From an uncultured Chitinophaga sp. (GTDB lineage: Bacteria > Bacteroidota > Bacteroidia > Chitinophagales > Chitinophagaceae): a stretch of 9,797 nt of DNA. The position numbers and the translations under genes were made by a program. Under the pieces are notes generated by a model. That model saw only the letters and a program-made list of their open reading frames with translations. It searched no databases and had not been told where the DNA came from. Position 1 is the stretch's first letter. Every line of letters starts with the position of its first letter. Where the stretch lies: the NCBI RefSeq assembly GCF_937874145.1, contig NZ_CALNBI010000341.1, positions 1 to 9,797 on the forward strand, in the 5' to 3' direction. Of the stretch, positions 7,626 to 9,797 are shown one piece after another.

Positions 7626-9797
7626 AATCGCATGTTCTTTTCAAATACGCGGCCTTCTTTGGTCGTTACGGTAACTTTTACGGCGGCTTCCTCCCCTGGC
7701 TCTACGGGATGGAACGACCATTCAAAGGGGTAGGCCGTCAACGTGGCTTCGCGATGGTTCATGGACACCACTACCCGCGCGCCTTCGGAAAGGGTGGATT
7801 CCAGGTAGCCGTACACGGCATCCCATCCAAAGGGCGTACGGATGCGGAAGAGGTAACACTTCCCGATACCCGGGCCGAAATCGGTTGACTGCATGCCTTC
7901 TTTCAGCGGGGAGATTTTCGGGCGGGCGTTTTTCTTGCCGGCCACCGGGAAACTTAGCGCCGCAAATTGTTTCGGCGGGATGGACACGGTAACGGTGCGC
8001 CCTTCCAGCCCCATGCTTTCTTCTTTCTCCAGATGCATTATCCCGCGCGCACCGGCGGCCACCGGCGCATCCGCGCCCAGTGTGATCCGGCAGGTAACAG
8101 GTGCATCGGATTCGCTGTTGAGCAGGATCCAGAAGCGCTTATCCGAAATGCCGGTCACGTAGTTCACTTCGGGGTGACCGACGGTTACCAGGCCGCGCTT
8201 CATCCATAACTGCACGCCTTCGTCCCCCATCACTTTTCCTTTACCTGCGCCGTAAACCCGGTTATTGAACCAAACGAACCCATCCTGTTTCACATAAGGG
8301 AATTCCACTTTTCCGCCGCTGCGCTGCTGCATTTCGGTGACCAGGTAATCGGCCGTGAAGGCAAGATGCGGGGGAATATGGTGATAGTAGATCGAGCTGA
8401 CGTCGGGGCCTTTGTACGGGAAATCCGGTTGCAGCGTGATGTCCTGGAAACCGGTGGCGTAATATCCCGGATAATTGGTGAACCGCCCGATCACGGCGTT
8501 GCGGGCATAGGTTTCGTAAATCTTACGCGGGCGCTGCTGGAAGAGGCGCAGCAGGTGCGGCGCCCAGCTGCTCATGTACACGTGGCGCACCAGTTTCCCG
8601 GGATCAAAAAAAGTATACGGTTGTTCGAAACCAAGGCCTACCGGCGACACGATTGCCTGGGGTACCTGCTTCTCCTGCACATCCCCCGGTTTGCGCGGAA
8701 AGCCTAAACGATATTTCTCACCACCTTTCCACCACATCGTGGTATTGCCTTCGTAAGTATTTCCGGGGTGGATGGCCTGCACCGTATCCTTCACCATGGG
8801 ATAACTTCTCACCCCCGCGATCGTATGGAAAGCCGCGTATTCCGCAGCATCGAGGTAGTTTTTGTTGCCTGTTACATCGTAGAGATCGGGCAGATCCCAC
8901 CAATTGGCGTAGAACGATGTATTGTAAAATGGCTGTTTTGTAAGCGGGGTACGCTTCGTCCCGTATACTTCCTCCTTCACGAACGCATCCGCATGCGCCA
9001 CCGCGGAATCCAGCCAGCTGCGCTGACCGGTAAACCGGTACGCCGCCAGTTCCTGCGACCATTTCGGAACAGCAACCGAATACCCGCTTGCATCGCGTAC
9101 CGCATTATCCGGTAGCGCGATTTTTCGCAGCCAGGGATTGGCGTTGCCCAACAGCTTATGCAAGCCTTCGAAGTACGCGGTCGTGAACTGGGAACCGAAC
9201 GGACTGAGGGTCCCGGCTTTTTTGCTCATGCCCTTCTGCGCCCAGCGGAAGCCGCTGCGGCTGAGGGTATATTCGATCACCGGCAATGCCCGGCTGATGA
9301 AAAGTTCTTCGTCATATCCCAGCACCGCCGCAGCAATCACTGCCAGCGGGGCCGACTGCACCACGGTGGGCGCGGCTTTGGGGTCTCCTTCGATGTCATA
9401 GAAACCCTTCAGTGCCGGCGCCCATCCCGCAGCTACATCGTTCTTCATCAGATCGATGATATTAAACATGGTTTCCGTTAACGATAATTGCTGGTGCCGG
9501 TAATCACGCACGCCGTAAACACTGTCCGACACATATTCCAGCGCCTGGTTCCAGCCGTCCGGCGCTGCGCCGATGCTGAACGAACGGTGAAGCTGTCCGC
9601 CGGCTTTCAGTTGCCCATCCTTCAATCCCGGAACAGGCGAAAATACCACCGGTTGCAGATCGTTCTTTTCGTTCTGCATGCCGAATCCCATCACAGACGT
9701 GCCTGCCATCGCCCAATCGAGCGGGAAGCCGTCGGGTGTGCCGGAAATGAAGAGCGCGGTTTTATTATCTTTCCGTTCCGTAATGGCCACCGGTTGC
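7622..9797 (-). CDS. Large protein of unrecognised family, paralogue of the gene at 3297-6113 (N-terminus outside window)
   Basis: Visible are 724 residues up to the TGA at 7624-7622; the frame is open through the right edge. A GTG at 9790 is an internal valine, not a start: the first visible residues align near residue 218 of the 938-residue paralogue, so about 215 residues, including any signal peptide, are missing. Seen: helix-pair repeats AYRFTGQRSWL and LYDVTGNKNYL as in (alpha/alpha) barrels, then GLGFE, IGRFTNYPGYY, YYHHIPP (coded at 8389-8369), DYLVT, NRVYG, QLWM, NYVTG, and a beta-rich C-terminus with TDFGPG and AYPFEW. All of these have counterparts in the paralogue in the same order. 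It is likely secreted and glycan-directed like its paralogue (inference). It comes first in the visible cluster and is coupled by ATGA to the SGNH gene. The pairs differ most in the loop between the second helix repeat and GLxxE, which could reflect different substrates. Confidence 0.88.
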   Translation of the reverse strand, partial: QPVAITERKDNKTALFISGTPDGFPLDWAMAGTSVMGFGMQNEKNDLQPVVFSPVPGLKDGQLKAGGQLHRSFSIGAAPDGWNQALEYVSDSVYGVRDYRHQQLSLTETMFNIIDLMKNDVAAGWAPALKGFYDIEGDPKAAPTVVQSAPLAVIAAAVLGYDEELFISRALPVIEYTLSRSGFRWAQKGMSKKAGTLSPFGSQFTTAYFEGLHKLLGNANPWLRKIALPDNAVRDASGYSVAVPKWSQELAAYRFTGQRSWLDSAVAHADAFVKEEVYGTKRTPLTKQPFYNTSFYANWWDLPDLYDVTGNKNYLDAAEYAAFHTIAGVRSYPMVKDTVQAIHPGNTYEGNTTMWWKGGEKYRLGFPRKPGDVQEKQVPQAIVSPVGLGFEQPYTFFDPGKLVRHVYMSSWAPHLLRLFQQRPRKIYETYARNAVIGRFTNYPGYYATGFQDITLQPDFPYKGPDVSSIYYHHIPPHLAFTADYLVTEMQQRSGGKVEFPYVKQDGFVWFNNRVYGAGKGKVMGDEGVQLWMKRGLVTVGHPEVNYVTGISDKRFWILLNSESDAPVTCRITLGADAPVAAGARGIMHLEKEESMGLEGRTVTVSIPPKQFAALSFPVAGKKNARPKISPLKEGMQSTDFGPGIGKCYLFRIRTPFGWDAVYGYLESTLSEGARVVVSMNHREATLTAYPFEWSFHPVEPGEEAAVKVTVTTKEGRVFEKNMRL

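Noticed and set aside
6888..7733. 281-codon plus-strand frame crossing two genes
   Set aside because: It runs antisense through the SGNH hydrolase catalytic blocks and the ATGA junction; the minus-strand reading is unambiguous.
9788..9790. GTG as the start codon of the rightmost gene
   Set aside because: The frame stays open to the window edge, and alignment with the paralogue puts this codon near residue 218, in the middle of a beta-rich domain.

Overview
The window looks like chromosomal DNA from a member of the Bacteroidota, most likely a Chitinophagaceae-type soil or plant-litter degrader. The reasons are a textbook Bacteroidota -7 promoter box (TAnnTTTG), A-rich sequence rather than strong Shine-Dalgarno sites before the starts, and secreted, apparently glycan-directed enzymes resembling polysaccharide-utilisation loci. 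Base composition is GC-rich for that phylum. The genus-level guess is inference. All five genes lie on the minus strand, so transcription runs from high to low coordinates and coding density is very high.

In transcription order: (1) 9797-7622, the C-terminal ~724 residues of a large protein of unrecognised family, whose N-terminus lies outside the window. (2) 7625-6234, a secreted SGNH/GDSL hydrolase (candidate carbohydrate esterase), joined to gene 1 by an ATGA start-stop overlap. (3) A 120-bp intergenic region with two tandem TGGGA(A/G)CATTCCCA palindromes, a 20-bp dyad and a TACATTTG promoter box. (4) 6113-3297, a secreted 938-residue protein that is a full-length paralogue of gene 1. (5) 3287-1011, a cytoplasmic FAD-dependent oxidoreductase with a discoidin-like C-terminal part, 9 bp after gene 4 and in the same frame. 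(6) A strong intrinsic terminator at 1005-980. (7) 830-1, a lipoprotein HAD-superfamily phosphatase that runs off the left edge and looks like a separate transcription unit.

Reading of the cluster (inference): genes 1, 2, 4 and 5 form one functional module. Two related exported proteins with helical-barrel-like central regions could cleave or bind a polysaccharide, the SGNH hydrolase could remove acyl groups, and the FAD enzyme could oxidise a released product in the cytoplasm. The paralogous pair shares conserved motifs from end to end, but I cannot place it in a named glycosidase or lyase family. It is the best candidate here for undescribed biochemistry. No RNA genes, insertion sequences, CRISPR arrays or attachment sites were seen, and no stretch over 300 bp lacks a gene.
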